A DNA stretch of 64,000 nucleotides from Atkinsonella hypoxylon (Eukaryota > Ascomycota > Sordariomycetes > Hypocreales > Clavicipitaceae), in the NCBI GenBank assembly GCA_000729835.1, contig JFHB01000031.1, positions 1 through 64,000 on the forward strand. Direction: 5' to 3'. The notes below the pieces were generated by a model. That model saw nothing but the letters and a program-made list of their open reading frames with translations. It made no database searches and was not told where the DNA came from. Shown here in pieces: positions 1 through 10,266 of the stretch. How positions within the stretch are numbered: position 1 is the first letter of the stretch; each line of letters begins with the position of its first letter. The translations under genes were made by a program, and so were the position numbers.

Positions 1-538
1 CCAGCATATGCTCAGCATATACTAAGAACATAGTATTAATTTCTAAGCAAGAGATCTAGAGTATAGAGCGCGCATTTTTATAGCACTATAAGCCTAGATA
101 TTAGTGCACTATACCACTAGATATTAGTCACTATACCACTAAATATAAAAATGTTAATTCGCACTAATACACTATGCATTCTGCATATACTAGGCATATG
201 CTGGGCATATGCTAAATACTTTACCGCCTGCGAAAAATACACCCTTTTTGGCTCCACTCTGGACCAATGCACACATGGTCTGGACCTGAGATTTACTGGA
301 ACCCCCCTGATACCTGCTACATGTAATGTAGCTGCTGACTGCATATAGAACTCGGCTCGGGGCCTGGGACGGAGCACTCAAAATGCTGACGTTAAGCACA
401 CATCAGTATTCCCCACCAGAAATGAAACTGCCTAGGTAGGTATATATCGACGTCATAGGCTCTACGCCTTCCATCAGCGCAAAGCCAGTTTCTTCCCGCT
501 CTCGCCTTCATTTTTTTTCGCGAGAGTCGAGGCTTAGC
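1..538. repeat. AT-rich leader with short direct repeats
   Basis: No gene is seen. Two copies of a GCATATGCT..GCATAT..TAA unit lie near positions 3-25 and 192-216. A second unit, TAGATATTAGT-CACTATACCAC, is tandemly repeated near 92-140. The stretch also contains a CCTAGGTAGGTA motif at 431-442. It looks like intergenic or decayed repeat DNA upstream of the DUF1769 gene. Confidence 0.5.
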
Positions 539-1713
539 ATGGCAGACAAATACGTATTGCGAGTTACGGCCGGTCCAAGCTATGATGCGACGACACATGT
601 CGAAGTGGCTGTGAACAGATCCGAGCCAACCAGCATAAAGGGAGAGCGAGCCGATATCGAATTGAATGTGAGAATTCAGAACTACGATGGCCTTCCCTTG
701 GGATCACCGTCATCCTCACCATATTTCTCGGCAGAGCCACATGCGTACAACCAGGATCAGTACAGCATCTCATTTCGGTTCACGCCGCACAAGCCCTCAG
801 CTTCCAAGAACAGCAGCAAGCAAGATATCGAAAGTAGCCGCACCGCAAACGAGGAGGCATGCGAAGGTATTAGTGGCCATGACCTTCAGTTTGGCAACGA
901 TTTTGACCGTCCAATTCGTGATAAGCTGCCTCCTGGCTTCAAGACTGCCTTGAGCATCGTGAGGTGGTGGATCGATCCTGGTCTTGAAGGAGATGCCTAT
1001 GGAGACAGGCCGTATCTTTATGGCCCGGCATTGAGTTCTTTCAACTCCATCCATGTAGGCACTGGCGTATGTAATGCTGACAAGGGCGGTCTTTGGTTCG
1101 AGGAGGGAGGTGACGAAGACGGCATGAAAGCGCGGCAAGCGGTAGGAATGCCAGATGACCGAAATGCCCGTATGAAATGGGCTTTACAAGATGACAACAA
1201 GAACAAGTGGTTCTTCGAGTATGGTAAAACGTACGGGCTTGATTTTTACAACCGGTACATTGATTTTGCAAATTTATCACTGAAACTACCCGGGTTTCAC
1301 TTACCGATTGTAAAATACTGGGATGGCCAAGGCCTGAGGTACGACATTCATTCTGCCCTCCATTCACCCTTCAGATCCTTCTTGGCTTGTGCAAGTTTGC
1401 CTATCTCGGGTTCTGTTTTCATGCTCCTTGGATGCCATGAATCTTCTCTTTCCTTGTCAAGATGGTCAGAATCTCTGTGACTTAACGTTCCTTCTATTTC
1501 AGCTTCTGATCTGCTCATGGTTAATGTTTTCTTTGTTTAATCGAGATTTCCAGGCGCTCACACGAACTTAGATATGTCCTGCGCAACAAGCAAACCGAGG
1601 AGGCATACTTGGTAATCGTATTTACCATTTACCTAAAGGAGGACATCAACGAAGATGGGACGCTGAAAGAGGGTGCATCAGAACGAGCTGTCCAAGTTGC
1701 TGAAGGGGCTTGA
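539..1713 (+). CDS. DUF1769 (UPF0590-type) protein, two exons
   Basis: The protein belongs to the fungal DUF1769 family, whose biochemical role is unknown. Exons are 539-1338 and 1554-1713, with intron 1339-1553 (GT..CAG). The join leaves the family-like stretch YWDGQGLRRSHELRYVL intact, with a split AGG codon. Family-like blocks earlier in the protein are DLQFGNDFDRPIRDKLPPGF, WWIDPGLEGDAY and RPYLYGPALSSFN. The ATG at 539 was chosen because the family usually starts near MADKYVLRVTAGPSYD. The reading frame ends at TGA 1711-1713 and gives about 319 residues. Another frame stays open from 1679 to TGA 1790-1792 and encodes a helical, Lys/Glu/Ala-rich tail. The real C-terminus may therefore be longer if one base in the 1672-1681 stretch is an error or an indel. 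The gene may be intact or slightly damaged. Confidence 0.75.
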
Positions 1714-1792
1714 CAAATATTATCATTATCAATACGACGGAGAGGTGGCGTTAAAGGAGGCCGAAGCAAGACTGGTCGCACGGGCTAGATGA

Positions 1793-2470
1793 GCCAGGAT
1801 ATCCGCTGAGAAGAAGATCAGAGCTTTTCTTAACGTGAGGTATCAGTACATAATTGGAAAAGGCCCAAATCAACTACCGGGAAAAAAAAGTTTCTCCTTT
1901 TTTTATTGAAAAGTCGCTCAAGTGTTGCTTAAGTGTCGTATCGGATCTATGCGCAGCGAGCTAGTAGAGTTGACGTATACAATTAATTATAAAAAAAGCC
2001 CATCTAAGCCATTGCGATTTGCGCTTGTTGATCATAATGACATGAACCCGATTGGCTATGATCTGAGACAGAATCTGCGTTTGGATGTGCAATAACAAGA
2101 TTGCAAACGATGACCCTTTATTGGCAGCAGCATTTACATGAGAGGACATAACTATTGTATAACCTTCTAGAGGATTGCTTAGAGATGTGGCTTATCAACG
2201 CTATTAGCACTTGCAGATATGGAATGCCTCGATCGAACAAGGGGGAGCGATCAACTTGATTAAGACCGTGCAGTCTAAGCAGCACGATGATAAGATCTTT
2301 AAAGCGCACCATAAGTAAGGTGATTGAGGCATTTAAGAAACTTCCGTGTTGTACAATCCGGGACAGTTAAGCAATTTGACTGTCCTTTTATATACAGTAA
2401 ATTAATATGGCTAGTCATTCTATGAGATCGGCCATGGGACTTGACTGTCTGCTTTTAGTGGTCCATGCAG
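1793..2470. other. AT-rich intergenic stretch, no gene seen
   Basis: Only short unsupported reading frames occur here, on both strands. Base composition is AT-rich and it lies next to a RIP-like relic, so it may be decayed repeat or gene sequence that can no longer be recognised. Confidence 0.4.
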
Positions 2471-3034
2471 ATGGCCAGTAGATTCTTCGCTATGGATCTA
2501 CTGCAGCATAATGCCACCCTTGTAGCTACACACTATGGTACTGATATATGCGGCTATGTGAAAACATTGACCTTGATAAGACAGCTAGTATGCGTTGAGT
2601 TTGCTGAGGGTGAGACGATACCACATTTTTGAGCGTCATACCTAGGTATAATACACATCAACTTTAGATTTTTGTTATGAAATGAAAGTATGTCTGTTTA
2701 GTGGATGTAATTTCTAGATGCCATCGAGTCAGAGATTTCAGAAGCTGAAAGGCTCACTAGCAATGGTCCTAATTATATTGACTCGGCAGGTATTTCATTA
2801 GTTGAAAGAAAAAAGCTCTTGCAGTGCTTATAAGTGCTGCTTGTACGGAAATCTTTAGTTGATGAGGCACATGAAACCAAAGCTTCTTGGTCTATAGATC
2901 GAATAATTGCATCTACTTAAGTATGCTAAGAAGCAGTGGAGCATAGGCTTTCAGGCATTCATTCGTCCATATTATTTGTATTAGACTCTTCTCTCCGACT
3001 ATTTTAACCTCTGTTTGAGGAAAAAGCGCTTTAG
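2471..3034 (+). pseudogene. RIP-like relic of a protein-coding gene
   Basis: One frame from 2711 to about 3034 reads as sensible protein broken by four stops, at 2831, 2918, 2927 and 3005. Examples are DAIESEISEAERLTSNGPN, DSAGISLVERKKLLQ and HSSILFVLDSSLRLF. All four stops are TAA, and each would be CAA (Gln) if a CpA had mutated to TpA, the usual product of repeat-induced point mutation. A 55-codon open stretch at 2471-2637 lies in the same frame, separated by a possible former intron ending TTTCTAG at 2717. The text resembles N-terminal domains of fungal STAND or kinase-like proteins, but I cannot name the family. The end abuts the oppositely oriented secreted-protein gene. Confidence 0.45.
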
Positions 3035-3757
3035 TTAATGCAGTTGGCTTGGAGGATCATGACACTCCATCCATCAGGATGGAAGATCTGACCATGACTA
3101 TAAGGCAGTCCCTTTACACTTCCTGTGCAGTGATCAGCCAGGAACTGGGCTCCATCAGCAACAGAATTCCACCCATCTAATGTCATGGGGACATGTTTCT
3201 AATACGTCGTGAGCATTCCTACTGCCTGAGAAGTAATCCTTCCAAGACTTACATCATTACACCACCAGATTGAGTTTTCATAGTGACAGCTCACACGTAC
3301 ACATTTGCTGGGGCCTGGACCATTGGCGGGCTTCCCTTTCAGTTTTCGTAAATCCTTAATGTCATCGATAATGGAATTGAAGCTGACTCCAAACTGTCCC
3401 ACTTCACAATTATATTTCGCACCGCTGAAATCGGCTCGCTTGTCTAACGTCGACCCAAGGTCAATTGCTTCATCTTCAGAGCTGGAAGGAAAAAGTTCAG
3501 GGTGCGATTGCAGCAGCTTCATAGTAGCCTCCTGGAAAGTTCCATTCTCATATATAAATAAACCATCAGAAGTTCGGAATCTCCATGTCATTGTTTCAAT
3601 TCCACGTTTTGAAAGTGGGTGATTATTCGTGACAGCTGCTCCAGAGACCTAACTAGTTGTAAGCCTCTAACGACATCAGAATATCATCATTATCTAATTA
3701 ATTACAGGGACTTACCAAACTAGTCAAAAAACCAACAGTTAAGAAATTAAGCCACAT
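3031..3757 (-). CDS. Small secreted six-cysteine protein, three exons
   Basis: Exons on the minus strand are 3757-3716, 3648-3253 and 3198-3031; phases are 0/0 and donors are GTAAG and GTAAGT. The product is 201 residues. A signal peptide is visible: MWLNFLTVGFLTSL then VSGAA. Two Kex2-type dibasic sites follow, SKR|G near residue 30 and DKR|A near residue 80. The mature part has six cysteines, in NCEV, KCVRVSC, WCND, HCTG and NCIN contexts, enough for three disulfides. The last exon adds a block with DGWNSVADGAQFLADHC and HPDGWSVMILQANC, a layout I associate with small secreted proteins of hypocrealean fungi. The function is unknown; an effector, antimicrobial or cell-wall role is only a guess. 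A longer upstream ATG (3910) was rejected because it would bury the signal peptide. Confidence 0.7.
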
Positions 3758-4759
3758 TTTTCTTTCTCCGCGTGGTTGAAAGAAGAAGATAGAATGAGTA
3801 TGGCGCAAAGGGGTTCGAAGAAGATCTGTTCTTACAATACGATGCATGTTGAGACACTTTATCATTGAGGCAGAGATAACTGCTATGGGACTGAGGAAAA
3901 TTTTTTCCATCCTGATGGGGAGGTCAGTTTGAGTAGGCTTGGCAAACGGCGCACACCGAGCATTTTTGTGACGAACCTGTACCCTCCTAACGAGATCTTG
4001 GGCCGATAATGAGGGGATCGCCGTGTCTACAGATGCGTTATTTTGCTGCTTAAAAAGTCTAGACTCGTTGCGTCTGGGTCCCTTATGATTCTACACTCCT
4101 TACCACACGCAAACTTATGCAGCTCTTTTAATAGAGTGTTTATTATTCCCTGGGCCTTTTCCTTGAATCTCCGAGTTTGAAATTAGCTAAAAAAAATTAA
4201 AAAAATTAAAAAAATTAACCCCGCTCTAAACCGCTCATCCATATAGCTTGATTATGACCGCTTTCGCAGGCGCGGCGTAAGGCCACGGAAACTTGAGTTC
4301 AACCCAGCAGCAAGAGCGAAATATTGTTGGGCTTCTCGACGAGGGCGTTGCTCGAAAGCCATCTGCGACGCCTGCCCAACTATCGCGAGTGCTATATATC
4401 CCTGCTCACCACCACTCAGATTTTTCATATTAAAGTCCACGATATGCAGCACTGAGTATGAGTATGCCATTGGCCATGCTCCGAAGGGGGAAAGCGACCT
4501 TATTGGTGACGCTGTCACAAGGAGCCGGCTTTTCATGACACGACTCGGGAATATGAAAAAAACTACGTTGGAGAAGATAGTAAAGTGCAATGTGCTATTG
4601 GTGCCAATATCGGTGCCGATGAGGTTGTGATGACATGGTAAAGTCTTCCAGAGGGGGTCCAGAGTCAAAGCACTATCGATGAGAATATCGACGTTTTCGC
4701 CTCGTTTCTCCGCACACTGCCTCTACTGCCGGGACTACTTAGCACCCGTTCTTCACATC

Positions 4760-5026
4760 CCTTTGCCTGCCCGAAGGCAACAGGTAGGTCACGGGACCCA
4801 CACCTTCCTCGACACATGCGAGGTACTTCCGAACGGGGCTCAACAGCTAGCCCCTAACGCGTTTAATACTGACTATGCGTATGTACCTCTTTGTACAGAA
4901 GGAGATTGCTGATACTTCTATTATACTGATACTCGCACCTAAATTGAAGTACCTATCAACCCCGCTCGTTCTGATTGGTCACCTAGCTAATCCGTGACCC
5001 AGTTGTTGCCTTCGGGCAGGCAAAGG
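4760..5026. repeat. Inverted repeat with 35-bp arms
   Basis: The arm at 4760-4794 begins CCTTTGCCTGCCCGAAGGCA. It is repeated in reverse complement at 4992-5026, with 32 of 35 bases matching. About 197 bp lie between the arms. No target-site duplication is obvious. This could be a small MITE, the ends of a decayed transposon, or a snapback duplication. Confidence 0.55.
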
Positions 5027-5319
5027 AATACGATGGCAGAAAGAAACCAGACTACAATAGCAGATACACCCGCTAGAAAGTGGCCCATGAAGGTACACTC
5101 TTATGGAAATAAATCTCGTCAGCGAAGAGAATGATGAAGGCTCACTTTCAAAGCCCGATAACACCAGTGCGGTATACCATCACATTGACCAAGCTCCTTC
5201 GTTGTCCCTATGCGACAGTGAAGGGGCTCTACTGCGGCCAGCAGACACGTCAAGAGGCTAGTTCTGTGACGCAGGAAGTGGTAGTCGCCTGGAACGTATT
5301 TTCTTGGTATCTTTTATTC

Positions 5320-5385
5320 ATTAACTGCCTAGACTTTTAAGTTCCAGACCAAAGATGCGGGTTCGATTTCGCGCCCCTAACTATA
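5320..5385 (+). other. tRNA-Lys-like trace, probably a relic
   Basis: The sequence CTAGACTTTTAAGTTCCAGA resembles an anticodon arm with TTT. About 12 bases later, GCGGGTTCGATTTCGC resembles a T-arm (B-box GGTTCGA). The 5' half, D-arm and acceptor pairing cannot be found, so it is at best a broken tRNA or a tRNA-derived repeat. Confidence 0.2.
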
Positions 5386-6295
5386 CTTGCGCCCTCTCCC
5401 AAATCAGCAAGATGGATCTGAAGTAACAACATCCTCACAACCATTGGCGCTGGGTCGTGGGCCCCACTCCTTGTTTCCGCTGCTTATTCCCGGAGCATTC
5501 GCGATTTGGATCTGTGAGCTGGGGTTGCCTAGCTGTAAGCAGCCCTTAATCAAGACTAGCTCGTAAGTAATTCCAAGTATATCATTGGCTATTCTTTTTA
5601 GATCCTGTTGTGCTATTTAGATATATATAAACCCATCTTTGTGGCTCGCAGCTGCGCAACCCTGACTCGCACCCGTCAGCACCCTGACCCCACTGCCGCT
5701 TTCTCCTATTATCCCATTTCATGAACCCTGCGTCATTTCCTTATATCTGAATTCTTGATTGAAACGAGTGAGATTGGCCCTTCTATGACTTTACTTTGGG
5801 AGGGAAGAGCTGTGTTTCGGCCGAGCAAAGTTCCAACACCTGTGAGCGACAACCATTCGGGGTGGGTTCATCCAAGGACTTCTCTTGTTGAGGCTGACAC
5901 TGCAGCCATTATATGTTCATGAGGTTGACTTAGCCCCATTGTTCATTCCATTATTGTCAGCAGCTAGAAAGACTTCTGCTCAGCGCCCCAGCGTTAGGCC
6001 CCATCACGAAAAGGGCAACTCCTGACGATCATCACGTTCAAATCCGGCCCTCCTTTTGTCTCTTTCCGTCCCTCTCCTCCGCCATTACAAACATAGTCCT
6101 ATACACATCGTCTATTGCCGGGGGATTGTACCAGCTCCTTCTGCCCTCAAGTCTGGCAAGGTAAAAGGCTATCGCCATCCCAATCTAAATGACTGGTATG
6201 AGCTCCTCGTTGACCTAGCTCTCAGCATAGTGTCACTCGACTCCCGCGCCCCTTGAAGTATTCGACTTGCTTCCATTTTCCCAATTTGATTTACC

Positions 6296-8222
6296 ATGTC
6301 CACATTGATCGACTGCAGCCACTTCGCTGCGGAGAAATCCGGCGACCTTTCAGAAGAACATCAGCCAGGACCATCCTCTTCCGATGCTACACGGCAAAAT
6401 CCAACACCCGTGGTTCAAGGAGAAAATCACGCGGCCACTTTCTTGCACCGCGTTAACAATACGAGCCCTATAAGCTACTTCTACTTGACCTTCGATACTA
6501 TTTTGCCGGAGATACCAAGCCCGCAGCAAGCAGGATATGGTGTCGAGATCAAAATTCAGCCTTGCCCCGACTTAAAAGCGTACAAATCTCCTCTGCAATG
6601 GAGTCCGGCCAGGAAGAACGTGTCACTAGCACTTTCATGCTTAGCTACATTCCTCACTGCATATACTGCAGGCTGCTATTCACCACCAGTGGGTGCCATT
6701 GCCCACGATCTTCACACAACGCGTCTTGTCACATTGATTGGCATCTCTACCTTCTGCCTGGGCTTCGCGTTCGCCCCAATGGCTTTGGCCCCTATTTCTG
6801 AGATCTGGGGTCGCTTTCCAGTGTTCATCATTGCTGGCGTGGTTTTTGTTGTTTTCCAAGCAGTTTGCTCCGTCATGACTCAAATCTCGGGACTTCTGGT
6901 GGCCCGATTCTTTGTTGGAGCTGGCGCCTCAGTATTCAGCTCTGTAGTTGGCGGAGTCATCGCCGACCTTTGGGATAAGAATGAACGAAACACGCCAATG
7001 GCTTTGTTCAGTGGCTTTGTACTTGCTGGAACTGGTGCTGGACCATTAGTAGGCTCAGCTTTCATGGAGGTACTTGGTCAAACGAGTTTGGCTTGGAAAT
7101 GGACCTTTTGGCACCAAGTCATCCTGGATGGCGCCCTTTTAATTTGCTTGATATTCTTGTTCAAAGAGAGTCGAGCTTCCGTCTTGTTGACCAAGAAGGC
7201 TAAGAAACTAAATCGATGGTATGAAAATCTGGAGAAGCAAGGTGTTTTTGGAATGTACTTTCCGAACCCTCCAATGCCTATTGCTGCGCAGTCTGCATCT
7301 TCCAGCGACACTTTCCTGTCCACAGATTCCAGTAAATCGAACCCAGGCTTTGAGCGTCCATCAGAGGACCGAGGAAGGCTCCTTCGCATTCGCTGGATTG
7401 TTGAGGAGGACGAAAAGCGGCCACACATGTTGCGGATGATGGTAACCTCTGTAAGGCGTCCTTTCCATATGCTGTTCACGGAACCGGTAGTCTTCTGTTT
7501 CTCGTTATGGGCAGCATTCTCATGGGCTGTGCTTTACTTGTCTTTTTCTGTTGTCCCATTCCTGTATCAAAACAACTTCGATTTGTCCAGTCGAGTTTAT
7601 GGAGCTATCATAGCTGCTGCAGTAGTAGCAACTATATTCAGTATCCTTCAGCAACAGCTTCTTAAACATCCGCAGTGGCGCACTCACGACAATGACTTCA
7701 GATACTCAAGTTCCAAATTCTGGGCATTCATGAGGAAACACTTTCCCACCGATTCTCCCGAAGCTCGCCTTTACATTTCTTGTATCACCGGCCTTTTGCT
7801 TCCGGCTGGCTTGTTCGGGGGCTTTTTGTGCCCAGAAGATATGGGTGGCTATGCAGAAGCCATTGGGTTGGGGTTTGCAATCTGGGGCATTTACTCAATC
7901 TACCTTACCACATTCAATTATCTTGCTGACTCGTATCATATATACGCGTCTTCGGCGCTAGCTGCTCAAAACTTTTGCCGTAACGCACTTGGTGGTATCT
8001 TTCCGCTCCTCGTCGATTCCATGTTTGGCAATTTGGGGCTCAAAGGCGCTGGAGGCATGCTTGGTGGAATCGCCCTATTTCTTTCAGTCATACCATGGGT
8101 ATTGTTGATATTTGGCGGAAATATGAGGTCGAGAAGCAAGCTGGCAACTGTGAGTCTCGGTGATGAGAACCTCATTGTAGCACGAAATTGTTCTAACAGC
8201 TCAACAGTCTCTTCGACAATAG
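6296..8222 (+). CDS. MFS drug/polyamine:H+ antiporter (DHA1, TPO-like)
   Basis: This is a plasma-membrane-type major facilitator with about 12 hydrophobic segments in two halves and a cytosolic loop. It resembles the DHA1 fungal family around Tpo1 and Flr1, which expel polyamines, fungicides or toxins. Exon 1 (6296-8149) begins MSTLIDCSHF. The first membrane half starts near LSCLATFLTAYTAGCYSPP and contains SEIWGRFPVF, a variant of the MFS loop 2-3 motif, then LVARFFVGAGASVFSSVVGG. The second half includes YIYASSALAAQNFCRNALGG. The C-terminus is best explained by a 58-nt intron at 8150-8207 (GTGAGT..CTAAC..CAG). It joins SKLAT to SLRQ-stop and gives 622 residues. Reading through the intron would add an unlikely polar tail ending at 8437. 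Substrate cannot be told from sequence. Confidence 0.85.
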
Positions 8223-8756
8223 TACCGCCCAGTTTCAAAAATTTTCTGCTCATATATTTCCGTCTTGTATTAACCAGGACCGAATATGAAGGTATAGGAT
8301 CGTGGAAACACTCACTGTATGAAACTATGGGGTCAAGAGACATATGGGAAGCATTTACACAAAATGATGGACGCCGTTGCTTTCGGGAAGTCGAGGCAAT
8401 CTTACAAATAGACGGATTCAAATCAAAACTGCTGTGATTAATCAATCACTATGAGCATCGTGGTACACTGTATTCCTTTGTCCCGTCGCCTGCTTCGTAG
8501 ACTAATTTAAGTAACTAATGAATGATCAATGACCGTTGGAGTACCCTGGTATCCAACATAACCCTCGTCAGTACCATCTTCATTACGAGAATTGAGTTTG
8601 TCAAATGTACAAACCGTTCTCAGTCCTCCAACTACACCCGGCCACAGTTAGTCACTGTGCAGGATTAGTGTGCCAAATAACTTTGCCGAACAACTTTTTT
8701 AACGTATTCGCCTTGGCATTCGTTTCTTTCTTACGATAGTCGCTCAAGTGAAAATT
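8223..8756. other. Convergent intergenic region
   Basis: This separates the 3' ends of the MFS transporter gene and the PBDC1-type gene. No gene or RNA is seen; it presumably holds both 3' UTRs. Confidence 0.5.
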
Positions 8757-9532
8757 TTATTTTGATCTGGCCTTCTCAGCTTGGGCCTGCTCGTAGATCC
8801 AGTCATTCAGTCCATTTTTGTTCCTAAATTGCACCATGTCAATAGCGAGAGCACCCTGATATCAATCTACAGCAGTTCTTAAGGTTTTTACCTCGCAATC
8901 TCGATTGCATAAAACTGCATCCGCGGAACTATTGCGATATGATAATATGTTAGCCAAATCAATGGGCAAAATTCGATATACTAGGTGTGCACATTCGTAC
9001 CAAAAATGGTTGTATTCTCCTCATATTCCGCCTTGGCATTGTTTCGGACCATTGTGCCGTAGTTATAGTCATCAATCTTTTTTTCGTAAGCCATCATGAA
9101 ATTCCTCCAGCGCTCCTTGCCGCTTTTGCTCTTCATTTCATCTTCGTCGATGGTGGCGGCGGGATCGAACTCTGGGAAAGCTTCCTTCAGATGATCGTAG
9201 ATTTCGTCGTCCATTTTCGTTAGTCGCAAATTCGAGCCCTTGACCTTTTCGAGGATAGACCAGTAAGTCTGCATATGTTGTACCACTATTTTGTGCAATT
9301 AGCGATCGAAGGGGGCTTCTCGTGCTTTCGTGCGGGATTTGCGAACCCTTTACGGCGAACTGCTTCTCCATCTAAATTTCGTACGAGAATCAATGTTAGC
9401 TTTTTGTCGGGAAATTCAGAGATGGACAACTTTACGAATATAACGCACATCTTCCATGTTTTCAGCTTCCTCCGCGTTGAAGTCCTTGGGCGCATGGCCA
9501 CCAGACATGGACATTTTCTCCATGGGATCCAT
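8757..9532 (-). CDS. PBDC1: PBDC1/Ypl225w-family eEF1A chaperone, five exons
   Basis: Exons on the minus strand are 9532-9449, 9371-9347, 9285-9001, 8928-8892 and 8823-8757. Every junction keeps phase, and the total is 498 nt or 165 residues, close to the yeast homologue. Conserved blocks run across the joins: TYWSILEKVKGSNLRLTK, DDEIYDHLKEAFPEFD, DEDEMKSKSGKERWR, YEKKIDDYNYGT, then PRMQFYAIEIARNKNGLND. The family member Ypl225w in yeast is a dedicated folding helper for translation factor eEF1A; human PBDC1 is its counterpart. Two very short exons (25 and 37 nt) make this gene easy to miss for gene finders. The first ATG at 9532 was taken; the ATGs at codons 4 and 7 are possible alternatives. 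Confidence 0.85.
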
Positions 9533-10266
9533 GTTGTTTTCGTGTTAATTCTTTATCAGTAGTGAAATAGCGGACCTTTGAGTCTAATTATGGATTATTC
9601 ATTTGCCAAATAAATCATCGTTATTTTTCTGGCGTTTGTTGCGGGCAAAGAACTCCTTCAAGTTCCTATTTCACGTGGGGTTAAGCCGAAATTTTGAACG
9701 CATACGGAGTAACAGAGAGGGGCAGTCTGAGCTTGAAGCCACTGAACTCATCCACCACGTATGACATCAATTTTACAGTGCGTTTTAGTTATGATTGTAA
9801 TTGGCACTGTGGACCGTCGCTGACTGAGATTTCTATCCAGTATCTTCTGATATACATTATCCTATACCTGTCTTACTTCGCAAAAGACCACGAGGCCACT
9901 TGATTCAAACATAATGAAGTTCTATGGCTATAGTGCGCTTGCTATTTACGCTCCGACCGCATGTTGGCAGCTTGTTTGCCATATTTCACAAGTTCGTCTC
10001 GTGGCACAAGCATCAATATGTCCTAAGACAATAGCATCACCCTCCACAGCTACAATGGGCACCTGGTATTATCCTCAGCACAGTCCTTCTTATCATCATC
10101 ACTTTGTTTCGCAATAGAGTATAAACATTATGAACCTCCTTGTCCTCTCCTTTTCTGCCGTAATCAGAATGCCACTCAGTCTTTCTTCTTCTCACCTCCA
10201 ACATGGTCCTGTATTTCATGCTTGCTTTATTGCAAATAAGTCTTCTTATAATATGACGTCGAAAAT
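9533..10266. other. Divergent promoter region of PBDC1-type gene and STE6
   Basis: The two genes are transcribed away from each other from this 734-bp stretch. It has CT-rich tracts near 10141-10200 just before STE6. Small frames here show no protein-like content. Confidence 0.45.

Larger units (their letters stand above)
3758..6295. other. Gene-poor stretch of 2.5 kb
   Basis: I see no convincing gene. It holds the inverted repeat at 4760-5026, the tRNA-like trace near 5320-5385, TAAAAAAATTAA-type low-complexity sequence near 4190-4216, and several short frames that do not look like protein. A minus-strand frame at 4252-4668 is open for 138 codons, but I could not match it to a family. Confidence 0.4.

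Noticed and set aside
1961..2312. Short minus-strand frames in AT-rich DNA
   Set aside because: Composition and lack of motifs fit chance frames.
4252..4668. Minus-strand frame of 138 codons
   Set aside because: It has no recognisable domain or splice partners and lies in a gene-poor stretch; a decayed gene cannot be excluded.
4760..5026. CRISPR array or rRNA-type repeat
   Set aside because: There are only two arms, in inverted rather than direct orientation, and the organism is a fungus.
8150..8437. Extended tail of the MFS transporter
   Set aside because: A good 58-nt intron leads to a compact end at 8222, and the extension is not transporter-like.
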